Source: Anaeramoeba flamelloides (Eukaryota > Metamonada > Anaeramoebidae). Taken from it: 64,000 nucleotides of DNA. The translations under genes were made by a program, and so were the position numbers. Below, in pieces: positions 10,502-22,730 of the stretch. The number at the start of each line of letters is the position of its first letter. Within the stretch, counting starts at the first letter, position 1. The stretch is from the NCBI GenBank assembly GCA_027625915.1, contig JANTQA010000036.1:3343501-3407500 (forward strand), given 5' to 3'. The notes below the pieces were generated by a model. That model ran no database searches and had not been told where the DNA came from. It saw nothing but the letters and a program-made list of their open reading frames with translations.

Positions 10502-13500
10502 TTATTTTTTATTTTTTTTTTTGTTTTCTAATAATTTTTTTTGTTTGTCAAGTTGTTTTTGATACATTATTTTCACTTTTGTTAATTTTTTTGTGAATTT
10601 TGATTCAACACTTATTTGATAAAAATCTTGTGCATCTTCAAGATCTTGAAATAATTTAATTAAATCTTTTTCTTTATTAAATTCGTCTAATAAAAACTGG
10701 TTGGTATAAAGAAAATGTATGATTATCTTCAGTGATCGATAAGAACGTTCTGAATAATCGTGCACTGATTTTTCATTTTCATCAATTAATTCAAACATTG
10801 AAAAGAACAATTCGCTTCTAGCTGTTAAAATCAGTTTGTGTATTTTCAGAGATTTCTTTTTGACAATCAAATTGAAATCTTTGGTTGAATCGGTAACGGC
10901 TAAGGTGTTCAGATCAATTCTAAAATCCTTTTTAAAAATGTTTTTTATTTTCAAAAGAACAAAAACATTTTGCATAATATCCCAATCTCTGATCAAGCCA
11001 GTGTATATCCATAGGAGCAAGTGTTGAAATTGTTTATCAATTAATTTGTTTTCAATAATGTCAATAAAAATATTTGGTGGGAGCCCTATTCGAAAAGAAA
11101 ATAATAATTTATGAACTTTTTGGTTTCTGAGTTTTAAATCGGTCAATTTTTTCTTTTTGAACAGATCAAATACTTCTGGCGCAAGACTATCTTGAAAAAT
11201 TATAATAAATCCGTTTCCATGGGCTGGAATAATGTCTATGAATTTCCTGCCTTGGAATGTACATATATGTTCAGCCTTGGGTAGATTTAATTTATTATAT
11301 GCTTCCAGACTTTCAATTTTATAAAGTGACATGTCTTCAAGCAATATAAAGAAGCAATAATCAGATCCAATTATTTTTTTGATTTTACTTGGATTTTTGA
11401 TTTTTACATTAATTCTTCGATATCTCCATAAAACTTTACCTGGATTAGATACTTCTATAAATCGAAGAGTATTTTCTTCTTGCGTAGTAGCCTTACTATA
11501 TAATACATTATTTTTTGTAAAACTTATAGATTGTTTTGTAGAAAGCCCAAGTGAAAGGTTGAATTGTATGATTTTTTTCTTAATTGATAGTGTGCAGCAG
11601 CCAATCTGTGGGTTTCCCAAAAGAAAAAAAGATTCATTCAAATGTGAGGGTAATTTCTGATAATGGTAAGATAAAATTTCTGTTAAAAATTCGACTTTAT
11701 CAGAATCAACTGCTAATCCAAATTCTAAAAATTTACATTTTCCTATTGAGAATCATGGTATTAAAAATCCAATGAAAAAAGAAAAAAAATTATTTTTTAA
11801 ATATTTTCTGCCTTGTTGGAAATCAATTAATTGCATAAAAAAAGAGATTAGTGTAAAATTAAAAAAAAAAATCAATATCTTGTTCTGCTTTTGTTTTTTT
11901 TTTTTTTTTTAGAATTTACGATCTTCTCCTTCAGATATTTAGATTATAAATAGGAATAGAAAAAAAAAATTCACTTCATTTTCTGATTTTTCTGATTTTT
12001 CTCATTTTTCTGATTCACTAACAGATTTGTTACTGGTTATATATCCTATGGGTGGTGATATTTTTAAAATTATGTGAAAAGTGATTTTTTGCAAAATGCT
12101 TAAATTGGTTTCTGAAGGGCATATAACAGATGAAAAAAAAAAAAAAAAAAGATGATTCAATCATAAAAAAAAAAAATGATTTGTTTTTTTATAATTATAA
12201 AATAGTAAAGTTGTTTGAAAAAATTGTAACCAATTTTTTTCAAAATCTTACTCTGAAAATATGGATATTGGTGTTTGTCAACTATTTTTTTAGATATTTT
12301 TGAAAAAAATTTTTTTGGTATATTTTTTGAAAATGATTGAAATAAAAGTTTACAATTCCAATATTGATTTCTTTATTTCTTCATTTAAAAATAAAAAAAA
12401 ATCAAATATAAATAATTATATTTATTATTAAAAGTAAAATAGAATTCTTATAAACAAATTAAGCCAAAAATTAGGTATCTTCAATTTTCATTTTCAAAAT
12501 TTGAGATTTAATTGTAAAACTTTGTAAAATTTGTTTTTTGAAATTTTAATTGTTATATTTTTTCTATTGGTATGAAATTAGCTTTAAGAGTTTAAGGGTC
12601 GAGTCATTACCCTAAATTTTTTTTTCTGAAATGGATTAAAACTTTTTAGTAATTTTCATGAGTACCTAACACCAATCAAAAACCAACCAACCTATGATGT
12701 ACGATCGATCTCCCAAAATCAACAACTAAAGCTGAGGACATTTTTAGAAAAAAGTGCCAAAGAGTGGCACTCAATTTCCAATTAGAATGGCTAAGAATTA
12801 TATGATTTTGAAAACAGCGATGTCAGTTTTGAAGTGTAGGTCTTTGGCTCTTTTTGAGATCTTTGAAGATTTTTTTTTTCTTTTTTTTCATTTTTTTGAA
12901 GGAGTTATTTTTATTGAAAGAATATTACATAATCCTTACTTGGTCAAATTGAGACGGTTACAAAATAACCACAAATCAGACTATCTCGAATAAAATTGAT
13001 TGCGAAATACAAGAAAGCAATTTGTTTTAAATTAAAGAAATTTAAACCTTTTGAAAAAGAAAATGAGAATTTTTTTTTTTAAATTTTGATTTTTTGAAAT
13101 TGAGATCTCTTTTTAAACTTATTTTTCTTCGTTTGGATTTTTTGTCAAAGAGATCCAATGAATTTGTTTTTTTTGTTGTTTGAATTTTGTTGACCAAAAG
13201 AAGGGCTATTCCACAATACCCATTTTGGTCTCAGGTCACCCCTTGAGTATGGAGTACATTCATGATAAATGATTAGACCCTTAAAAACTGTTATTGTTTA
13301 AGTTTGAATATGGTTAAATTCCCATTAATTTTTTTTTTTAATTTTGCAGTGGTGTAAATAACCCATGTTGACAACCTTTAACTCATTACTAAAATTTAAC
13401 TCATGTTTTTTTTTTTTCAGGCTGGGTATTTGAAGATAACAAGACACACATACCCACTTGGTTCTGATTTAAATTGAGTTTTGAGGTTAGATCTTGGATT

Positions 13501-16500
13501 AATTTAAAATGTTCAAAAATATTAAATAAATTTGTTTCTAAAATTTCTTCATATTTATAAAAATTGTGACAGAATAAAATTGATTTTTTTATTAAAATTG
13601 AAAAAATTCATAAAAAAGATCTTTTTTCTTATTTTTTTTGTCAAAAAATTACAATATAATATTTCATATTTTGATAATTTTTTTTTGAAAATTTCTTTAA
13701 AGAACCCTATTTCTTGTTTAAATGGTGTTTCCATACCATTAGTTTGTTTCTTTTTTTATTTAAACAGTCAGCGAATATTTTTTGAATGAGTTAAATTTTC
13801 GTTATGGGCTAAAGTAAAAAAAATGGGTTAGTTACACCACTGTAGATCAAACGTCCAATAAGGAAGACACAGAAGAATGTGGCTATTATGTTTTTTAATA
13901 GACTTGTAAATGTTGTGTATTTTATTTTCGAACGATGATGAAATTGAATTTGAAAAAATGAAACAATTTTTTTTTCTTTTAAAAAAAAAAAGAATTGACT
14001 AGAAATTTTAATTACATGTACCTTGATTGATCAGTGAAAAAGAAGAGGATTATTTCTAAAATGTTTAATTTTACTCTAGTTTTTCAATTAATAGACGATT
14101 TGACTCATTTTTTTTTTTGTAATCTGTAAGAAATTTCAAGGCTATACTGGTATTTGAAATTTAAATGATATAAAATTTAAGCTTGTTAGACGGGGGGGGG
14201 GGGGAAGTTCAACACAATTTTAAATTGGAAATCACAGAAGCCTTAATAAAATCACAGAAACCTGAAAACGAAAAAATAAAAAGTCAAATAGGTAAAAGAA
14301 AAAAAAAAATAACTTTAATGTGTAATTCATTATATTTTGAATAATATAATCAACAAAGACAATTTAGATCTCCTTTTTTATATCGAAATTACCACAAGTT
14401 TTTTTGGAGATCTCAAAAACCATTAAATTTTTGGAACAAATTTTTAATAATAAATCTACCAAAGAAAAAACCCAAAATAAACGATAGTATTATAAAAACT
14501 AATATTATTGCTATATATTTTTTTTTAAACTAAAACATTTTATTTGGGAAAATTTAAGTAAATAAATTTTGATAACTACAGATAAGAAAGAGATTGTCTA
14601 TCTAAAAAGGTTATTATTACACTGTAGTCAATGTGGAATGATTTAGGGAAATCCTTTAGTAATTAGGGAAAGTTTGAAAATTTTCTGATCTTCTTATTTT
14701 CAATTCTAACAAAGTAAAATAATTTGGATTTTACCAATAATTTCGATTCTGGAAATGTAATTAAAAGTTATTTTAGAAGAGTTTGAAAATAAAATTTACG
14801 ACGCTGTTAATCTCATAAATCCTAAAAGACGACATGTCTCAATTAAAAACTCTTTGAATTAATAATTTGGTTCAAAGAACCAAATAATTAGTTCCAACAA
14901 AGTTCAAAAAAAAAGTCCATCAAATTATGCATACTGTTTGGAAATCGAATAAATTCCATTTCGTTATTGAAAACAATGTCCATATACAAACATTTTTGTT
15001 TTTTTCTCTTTTTGAAAAAAAAAATAAACTCATTTTTAAAAAATAAAATTGTTTGGTCTCTTTTATTTCTTCGAAAAAAAGAGAGAAGGGACCATTAATA
15101 AGAGGTTTTGGAAAGGGGAAAAAATAAATGGACATTTAAGAAAAAAAAAGAAAAAAAAAACATTTTTTTTACTATGTCAAGTCAAGAAATTTTAGAGGAA
15201 TGTTCAAAATCAGTAATTGTTAAGAACGCCAATAGATGCATGCAGATTTTTAAGTTCGATCGTTTTCAAGAATTGGCTGACAAACGGAAAATAAAAGGAT
15301 AGATAGATCTCATTGAATGGATGAACGATCTAGTTTATCTCTATAAAATTTAAACCAAGTTTTGTCACCGATGATGAAAATGTAAAATTTAACTTGAATG
15401 TTTTCGATAAATTCAATTGGGATAAGATCCTTTGGGTAACAAGTTATTCAAAGTATTAGTAAAAAATAGAAAACTATTTTTTTTTGTAATTGTTTTTGTT
15501 TGATTGGTTTTATTTTTCCTTTTTTTTGTTTCAGATCCCGAGTTAAAAAATAAATATCAACTCATATTGTTTCATTTGTTCAACAGTCACCTTTTATGTT
15601 TCCTCGTTTTGGTTCTCCTTCCAGACTCAAAATATGAGATTGTTCTAGTGCTAAGATGATATTAATCGTCGTTCTTCGAACTCCACAATATCATCTTATA
15701 TCACTTCGAACAATCTCATATTTCTCGTTCTTCCAGGCCAAACTCGTCACATAACAAGGAGATTGTTTCCAAATCAAAACAATAAAGATCGTTATAAATC
15801 CCTCATTTTGTCTTAAACCATCTATATTTTCCTTTTATTAATTGCTATAACTTTTTCATTTTCGGGTTTCTATGATTTTATCAAGATTTCTGTGATTTCC
15901 AATTAAAAATCGTGTTGAAGGTTTTTTTTTTCCCAAATCGTTAATATTATTTTTTCAATTATTCAAGATTTCTTTTGTTAGTGTCCTTAGTTCACCCCCC
16001 AGTGTATCAATATATACAAAAAAAGGGACGAATCAAAAAAGTAGGGAAACGAATTACAATCCTAAATCTTGAAAATTAATAGTAAAAAAAAATAGGAAAA
16101 TGAATACGACACCGCAAGAATAGCACAAGCCATATTAATAATTTAAAAGACCTTTTAAAATTTTCAACTCAGCAGTTCTGACAGTTCGACAAGATTTCAA
16201 GATTCTGATATTCTTTAATTTTTTTTCAAATTTCAAATACTTGTTGAAAGTTTTGTAAAGCCCAAAAAAAAATGAAAAAAAAAAATGATTTAAAAAAGAT
16301 AACCTTTTGGATTTTTTTCAGAATTTTTTTCCAAATGTAAGAATATTTGTTAACTTGTAAAAAAAACTGAAATTGTTTTTTCAGAAAAACCAAAAAGCGC
16401 AAAAAAATGTTTAAATTTCAAGTTTTTCAAAAGTTTTAATTGTAAAAAATTTAAAAGTTTTTTTGCATTTTGATTTTTTATTACACATGTGCCAAAAGTG

Positions 16501-19500
16501 ATGTCTTAATTTTTAAAGTTTTTTTACTAAATTTGCCATTTTTCCAAAACCTATAAAACTTTTCCTATGCACCCCTTGAGGAGAAGTTTTTTGTCAACAA
16601 ATATGGAGATTCTAATATCAAAAAAAAAACAATTAATTTAATAATCGAATAAAAATGTATGGAGTTGTTTTTTTTTTCTGATTTCTGAAAATTATTTTCG
16701 ATTTTTGAATTTATGTTTCAACCCCAAACATTTTTATTCGATTATTAAATTAATTGTTTTTTTTTTGATATTAGAATCTCCATATTTGTTGACAAAAAAC
16801 TTCTCCTCAAGGGGTGCATAGGAAAAGTTTTATAGGTTTTGGAAAAATGGCAAATTTAGTAAAAAAACTTTAAAAATTAAGACATCACTTTTGGCACATG
16901 TGTATTACATTTCAAAAATTTGAAATAATTTTAACAAAACAAAAAAAGTTTTATGAATAAAAAAAAAAAAAAGATATCACAATTTTAATGCAATTCTTGT
17001 AGTGAAGTCAATTTTTTTACCCTTTATTACAGTCAGTACCACTCTTAAAACAAAAATTTTGAAAGAAAAATTTTAAGTCACAAAAAAAAGTTCCTAAATT
17101 AAGGCACAAAATTTGGAATTCTAGTAACTGTTGAGAGAAAAACGTTGGACACAGAAAAATGGTTGGACAGCATTTTTAATTGGAAACATTAGTAAAATTG
17201 AAAATCAAATCCTATTGATTACTAGGTGACTTTTATATAAATCCAGGTTTAAAGGTGTTATAAGTTCATTAACCTGTGGCATGTTTAGAATACTCATTTG
17301 AATGATTGATAACTAAAGTGGATTATGCTATTTTAACAAAAATCCAAGTTATAGTAAAGTTTACTATTAATTCTGAAAATGGTAATTTTTAAACTTGATT
17401 TAGATTATAAGAAATAAGGTTTTGAAAAAGTAAAATTACATTGATCGTTATTCTAATAAGTAGATTATTGTTATTTTCTTTAGTTATTTCACAAACGATT
17501 GAAATTAAAAATCATTTTCAGGTTCTATTAATGTTCAAAATTAAAATTTCTGTCCAACTATTTTTCTCTGTCCAACATTTTTCTCTCAACAGTAAAACAA
17601 TTTGTCAAAAAAAAATTCCAAAACAAGGTGCCTTGATTTCAATATTTTTTTTATCGTATAAATTTCCTTCAAAGTTTGTTCTTTAAGGGACTAGTCTTTA
17701 TTAATTTTTTTTTGTCCAATAACTAAATAAGGAATCCTTAACTTGAAATGTGTTTAAAATTGAAAATAGACTGTTTTTTTTAATGTTAGAACTTTTAGTT
17801 CTTGTTTTTTTAAAATTTTACAATTCAGTCAAAAAAAGTGTATTTTAAAAATTTTTTTTAAAAAAATCTTTTTAACGAAAGAGAATTTTTTGATTAATTT
17901 TGGATTTAATTATTTTCTCAAAAATAATATTTATTCTCATTTGGAAAAACGAAAAAATAATTAAAAATTTGTGAATATTTTCTTATTCACTTCTGTTCTT
18001 CCAACTTGACTCTATAAAGAACTCAATTTGTCTTATCAATTATTACTTTTAAAAAAAAAAGTTCTTATTCTTTTCTTTTATTATTTTTTGACTCTGACAA
18101 AAACTTTTGGAATGATCATTTGGGAACACTTAAAAAAACTTCAAATTCAACAAAAACAAAAGAGTGTAAACTCAAAAAGTAGATTCATGAAAAAAAAGAA
18201 TGGTACAAGAAAAGAAACAAATCTTTTATTTTGAGTAAAGCATATATTGTATATTTTTTTTGAATCAAACTGTTTTTTCGTGCAAATCCAAAAAAAAGCT
18301 TTTCAGGTTTATTTTTCAAATTATTTTTTGTATGTCTACCACAAACATAACAAGGTTTTGCTTTCTTGCTCATATTTTTTTTTATTTTTTGTATTTTTGC
18401 GAAAAGTTGAAAAAAAGCAATTTTCAAAAAAGTGAAAAAATTGAAAAATTTTTTATTTCTATAAAAACAATAATTAAATTCAATGAATGTCATTTATCGA
18501 GATTTCGTTACTATACAAAAGAATTTTTCACTTTGATTTCAAATCTAAGTAATTGGCAAAAAAAATTCTAAATCTCTACTAAATTTACCTAAAAAAATTT
18601 AATAGGGACTGTCCCTTAAAAGTGATTCTGACTCTCTTCAAATCCCAGAAAATTGAAATTGGTTGATCTCAAATTCCCTTTGAGTGACTGTTTGTATTAT
18701 TTGTCTTGTTGTAGTCTCTTTAGTGTGAACAGGAAATTGTAAGATAAAGGAAAATTGATAAACGCAAAAAAAAGAAAGCCAGAAGAGATCAAAATTTTTT
18801 CCGTTTTGAAATTTCAAATTACAGGATTGACTATTCTCTTAATGATCGTTCTTAACAACAACCTGAATTAACACAGCTTTTTTGATTCAGTAAATATTCT
18901 TAGATCAGCTTGGTTTGTAACGTTTCTCAAATTTCATTCGAGGATGTTTCTGAAAGAAAAAAATTATCAAGAAAAAGTGAAAGCCAAAAGACAAAGGAAT
19001 CGAAATGGGAATTGGAATTAAAATTGAAAAGGAAAAGGAAACAATAAAATAATAAAAAAAAAGAATAGAAATTGAAAAAGTTAAAGAATAAAACACAAAC
19101 CACAAACAAACAATCTCCAAGACCTTTGATCTTTTACAAAAGTGTTGTATTTCGCTGCAGTAACTCGGGGAAAAAAAAATTCTTGGTGTATTGGGTTTGG
19201 TTCAAATTTGGATGTTGTTGTAAAAGACCTTCCCAATTGGCCATGGTTTTTAATTGAATTAACTTTGTCAAACCAAGTGTAAACCTTTGATTCTGTGGAC
19301 ACAACATGGTGGCAATACCCAGAGGCAATATGATAAATTTTTTCTTCGCCATCTAATTTTATTTGTTCCATTTCTTTGTCTCGATTAAGGGAATAGACTT
19401 TTCCATTTTTTGTTAGAATCAAGATCGTATTTACACTTGCAGAGAGCTTGGCAATTTTCATCCCCATTTTCATTTTGTTTATCAGATCGATTTGGAAAAC

Positions 19501-19584
19501 TTGGTTTTCATTGTAAATTGTTTCTTCAGTGAGATTAGTAAACTTTTCTTTTAATTTTGTTCCAAATGCATAACAAATATTCAT
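10502..19584 (-). CDS. RCC1-BTB protein, two exons across a 7.36-kb intron
   Basis: Exon 1 (19584-19101) starts at ATG and encodes 161 residues of RCC1-like propeller: IAKLSASVNTILILTKNGKV and HIASGYCHHVVSTESKVYTW are typical blades. Exon 2 (11742-10502) opens with KCKFLEFGLAVDSDK and carries two BTB domains: a diverged one at about 345-440 (LTDLKLRNQKVHKLL) and a clear one at about 443-530 (DFNLIVKKKSLKIHKLIL ... RSELFFSMF). The C-terminal tail is basic. The join uses donor G|GTTTGTG and acceptor CAATAG|GA; both halves are phase 1, giving 574 residues in one frame. An alternative acceptor (TTTTTAG, exon from 11724) also keeps phase. RCC1-BTB proteins are usually cullin-3 adaptors or of unknown role. 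The weakest point is that the exons could be remnants of two paralogues rather than one gene. Confidence 0.65.
13347..13842. mobile_element. CAGTGGTGTAA-ended MITE in the RCC1-BTB intron
   Basis: The left end CAGTGGTGTAAATAACCCAT and the right end (reverse complement) CAGTGGTGTAACTAACCCAT differ at one base, and AAATTTAACTCAT recurs inside both. Length 496 bp with no transposase frame. CAGTG termini recall Tc1/mariner-derived MITEs. A clean TA duplication is not visible. Confidence 0.75.
15174..15655 (+). pseudogene. unrecognised gene-like segment inside family B copy 1
   Basis: From an ATG at 15174 the frame runs MSSQEILEECSKSVIV ... FDRFQELADKRKIKG, then meets a stop; coding-like sequence continues (IDLIEWMNDLVYLYKI; then, in another frame, KPSFVTDDENVKFNLNVF and FNWDKILW). 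Next come a donor-like GTAACA at about 15436, a pyrimidine tract ending TTTGTTTCAG at about 15534, and another open stretch (PELKNKYQLILFHLFNSH). The base composition is clearly less AT-biased than the surroundings. It looks like a decayed intron-bearing gene, either carried by the element or overrun by it. I do not recognise the family. Confidence 0.4.
15631..15723. repeat. imperfect hairpin
   Basis: AATATGAGATTGTTC ... AAGATGATATT is followed after about 23 bases by AATATCATCTT ... GAACAATCTCATATT. Two perfectly pairing blocks are separated by a short mismatch bulge. The hairpin begins within the last open stretch of the decayed gene-like segment. Confidence 0.85.
16483..16903. mobile_element. 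perfect 175-bp inverted repeat (fold-back element)
   Basis: The arms 16483-16657 and 16729-16903 appear identical base for base when one is reverse-complemented, separated by 71 bases. Outer ends are ACACATGTGCC / GGCACATGTGT; inner ends are AATAAAAATG / CATTTTTATT. The perfect identity in otherwise decayed intron DNA implies very recent formation or ongoing arm correction. The structure lies inside the RCC1-BTB intron, so the pre-mRNA would carry a 175-bp duplex. Confidence 0.9.
17128..17592. mobile_element. MITE with GTTGGACA ends, TAA-flanked
   Basis: Left CTGTTGAGAGAAAAACGTTG then GACA...GGTTGGACAG...TTTTTAATTG. The right end, reverse-complemented, is CTGTTGAGAGAAAAATGTTG then GACA...AGTTGGACAG...TTTTAATTT. 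TAA stands immediately outside both ends. The 465-bp element has no transposase frame. Its subterminal TTTTTAATTG box and the following ATTAGTAAAATT are shared with the family D elements at 22.3 and 36.3 kb. Confidence 0.85.
17683..18619. mobile_element. TTAA-flanked element with GGGACTAGTC end
   Basis: Left TTAAGGGACTAGTCTTTATT; right, reverse-complemented, TTAAGGGACAGTCCCTATT. The 937-bp body differs from family A, but the TTAAGGGACTAGTC end matches family A copy 3 (TTAACGGACTAGTC). A minus-strand frame at 18185-18493 contains CYVCGRHTKNN, faintly like the Cys-rich tail of piggyBac transposases; this is only a hint. Confidence 0.7.
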
Positions 19585-20740
19585 TTTTGGAAAAAAATGA
19601 TCTGTGTAAAATTCAATTCGAAATTTTTTACTTAATCCTAGTAAAGTGGTTTCTTTTTTAATCGCTGTCTACAAGACTTGAAAGAAAAAATCCCAAATTA
19701 TTTTTGATTTATTTATTCGAATATTATTCATTTTTTTTGGGTAATAAAATTAAAAAATCTTTGGGGAGATTATTTTAAAGACCTTCAATTTTGAAAATAA
19801 TCCTAATTTTCTTCTTAGGTCTTCAAAAAATAAAATTTCCTATCTTATGATCAATTTCCCAGAACTACCAAGTTCAAAACCAGTGTCTTGTAGCTTTCAA
19901 ATCAATTCTTCCAAATTTTATTTCACAACTAATAATTGTTCAAATAATAAAAATTTTTAACTTACAGATTTGAGATTTGGAAATTTCTGAAGAAACTATT
20001 AAATGTAAAATACAAAGAGCGAAATTTTCAGTCAGCTTTAGTAAATAACCACACCTCAAGGATTATATTAAAACGGTACCATAAGGAATCAATTCTACAT
20101 AGGGAAATTAATAATTTTAACTTGAGTTTTTGGATTTTAAAAGTTGAAATGTTTCCTGATTTTTAAATTTTTTATATGGAAAGATAAATGATATTTTTTT
20201 CATTTATTTTGTAGCTAAAAGTATAATCAAAGTGTTTGTGTACAACCTTCAAGACCAACCTCCTGATAAAAGAGATCTAATTTAAACAAATCTAAACAAA
20301 TCAACACCAAAATTCACAATAATCAAATCTTTCAATTTGAATAAATAAACAAAAAATTACAATAAAAAGGATAAAAATAGTTTCTTAAAAACTTTTTTAT
20401 TGGTATCACTACATTTGAGCAAAATAAACTGTCAATTTTTCAAAGTTTTTTTAAAATTGAAATGAAAACCAAAAATTTTCATTTCATTTTCCTTTTTTCC
20501 TTTAACCTATAGTCTTTAAATCATATCTTGTAATTGGTTGACTTTTTTTTATTTCATTCTTTTTTTTCCTCTATTGGAGGAGATAAGAATCCAAAATGAA
20601 AGAATATTTCATATTGAATCAAAAGTTAATTAAATGATATTTTATATGATGAAAATTTGACAAGAACTTGCTCAATGACCAAATTATTGAGAAGTCAATT
20701 GATTTCCAACAAGTTTCATAGTGAGAGAAAATAAAATCTC
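19585..20740. other. upstream region of the RCC1-BTB gene; repeat L at its end
   Basis: No gene is resolved. A short frame after an acceptor-like TTTTGTAG at about 20214 reads KVFVYNLQDQPPDKRDL and then stops (20282), possibly an exon fragment. From about 20500 to 20740 the sequence matches 61690-61920 in the same orientation (TGTAATTGGTTGAC..., GAGATAAGAATCC.AAATGAA), a dispersed repeat called L here. Confidence 0.5.
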
Positions 20741-22129
20741 TTAAGGGAGTAGCCACGGTAAAGAAAAATTTTTCATTTTTTTGCAATTCTGAAGAGGATC
20801 AGAAAATAACATTTTTTCACTCTGGTTGTATCTCATTGATTTTTATTATTTAAAGTACTTCATTCATTAGATTTTTAAAATTTTATTTTCAAAGTCTCAA
20901 AGAAATTGCCACAATAGAATGTTGAGTTGAATTGTTTAAAATAGTGTTTTGAATGTTGAATAACTTATCTTTTATCCTTCTCTCAACATTCTATTGTGGT
21001 ATTTACTTTTTTCATTTTTTTCATTTTTTTATTTTTTCATCATTTTTGAGATTTTTTTAATCCTGAAAAAAAAAAGCAATTAGAAATATTTTTTTATAAG
21101 TGGCATTTGGGATTAATGGATTTTGTTTCAAAAGAACAACAACATTACAATTGAGAGAATCATAAAATGGAACATAAATTGGACTTAAATAGTTAGAAGG
21201 ATTCCAAAAAAAGAATAATTATTCCAAAATATAACTTATTAGGATTTTAAAACGTTGGGTTTAGTGGAATTGGAGAAGTGAATATGATTATATGTTAACA
21301 AAGTTTAAACCACAAAATAGATACAAGTTTTATTCAAAGAATCTGAAATTATCTTCTCCCAGAAAAAAAAACTAAACCCCATTCCAAAAATTTGGACACA
21401 TCTAAAATCAAAAATAGGCAAAATAAAACTCAATTTATTATATTTTTCCAAACCTAATATAAAACCATATTTAAGTAACATAGTATTAATGATTTTTTAA
21501 GTAATCATTTTCATACAAATATAAGAAAACAATATAAAATAAAAAATCAAAACAAGTTTGTCCAAAATAAGGAAACGAGCTGAAATGAAAGAGTTTGAAC
21601 AAAAAATATATTGGTAGATTTGTTAAAATTACACCAACAATGGTTGATCGATCAAATGTTAAGATACCATGCACCGGTTGTATATGGATTTTTCAATTTA
21701 ACAAACTCAACTGTAACCATCTATCATTCTTAGAATAAAAAATTTTCAGATCTAACGAAACAGATTAAGTAACTGAAAAAAAGAAAATGAAAACAAAAAC
21801 AAAAAAGACAAAAAATGAAATAGTTTGTTGAATTAAAATTAATTTCCAATTGGATGTAAATCATGTTATTGTTATTTTTCCAACTGTTTAAACTGTGTCC
21901 AAATTAATGGAATTAAGTTTATGTTAATAAAAAAATAATAAAAAAAAAAAACTATTTTATCAATATAATCTCAATTTTCTTATTGTTGAACATTACTAAA
22001 AAAAAAATATCAAATAATTTTTTAAAAAAATTTATAGAGAATCTACGATCACACGCCACTAAAATAAAATGTTCTTATCTCATCTCTCTCAAATTTTTAT
22101 CATGTCTTATGGTGTAGCTACTCCCTTAA
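20741..22129. mobile_element. TTAA-flanked element S, with nested family E copy
   Basis: Left TTAAGGGAGTAGCCAC; right, reverse-complemented, TTAAGGGAGTAGCTAC. Inside, CCACAATAGAATGTTGAG (20909-20926) pairs perfectly with 20982-20999. A family E element (21373-21921) is inserted within. The ends are one or two bases from those of family A and of 17683-18619, so all three probably answer to the same transposase. Confidence 0.8.
21373..21921. mobile_element. family E copy 1, nested in element S
   Basis: Left TAAACCCCATTCCAAAAATT then TGGACACA; right, reverse-complemented, TAAACTTAATTCCATTAATT then TGGACACAG. The interior shares TTTGATCGATCAAC and a frame reading LTFDRSTIVG (minus strand) with the copies at 39.5 and 52 kb. 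Length 549 bp. No recognised transposase domain. Confidence 0.8.
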
Positions 22130-22730
22130 AAGAACAATTTCTCATCTATTATATCAAGATCTTTCAATTATTCTCTCAATTGGTAAGAAATAATATTTTT
22201 GAAAACTCTGAAAAAAAAATTTCAATTATGACTTGGAGAATGACAGTATTATTGTTAAGAAACACTTCTTTTTAAATATAAAGACAATACTGAAAATTTT
22301 TCAATTTTAACAACAGATAAAAAATTGAAAACAATATAAAGTATTGAAAAAAATACCAGACAGAAAAAAACTCCCTGACAAGATTTTTAATTGTGAATAT
22401 TAGTAAAATTATTGTGTAATTTCATTTTTAACAATCAAATCCTTTTTTTAAGAATCTAACTTTTTAAATTATCACTTACCCACATATTAGAATGATGATT
22501 AAATGGAATTACACTTGTTCAAAACACCATTAAATCAATCAAAAAACAAGAATAAAAATTATCATTTTCCATACTCTAGTAAACCCTCTATAAAAACTGG
22601 ATTGTTTTTCAAAAAAAGTTGATCTACTTAGGCGATCAAACAAGTACTCGAATATTCTAGAGACACCTTACTTTGATGAACTTTAGGTAGGTTTATTACT
22701 AATCTCATAAAAAAATTGGTTATTTATAAT

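Larger units (their letters stand above)
14192..15934. mobile_element. family B element copy 1 (1.74 kb), in the RCC1-BTB intron
   Basis: The left end is thirteen G residues (14192-14204), then AAGTTCAACACAATTTT and AATTGGAAATCACAGAA. The right end, reverse-complemented, begins GGGAAAAAAAAAACCTTCAA and continues CACGATTTTTAATTGGAAATCACAGAA. A related copy lies at 60125-62341; the two share an internal box CATTTTGTCTTAAACCATCT (near 15805) and a subterminal AGATCTCAAAAA stretch. Inside are a hairpin and a coding-like segment. Confidence 0.75.

Noticed and set aside
12754-12993. Possible gene in the RCC1-BTB intron
   Set aside because: Short coding-like runs (AEDIFRKKCQRVALNFQLEW in another frame) are broken quickly by stops and have no splice support.
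18185-18493. CYVCGRHTKNN frame as a piggyBac transposase tail
   Set aside because: Only one Cys pair and no catalytic Asp blocks seen; mentioned as a hint only.
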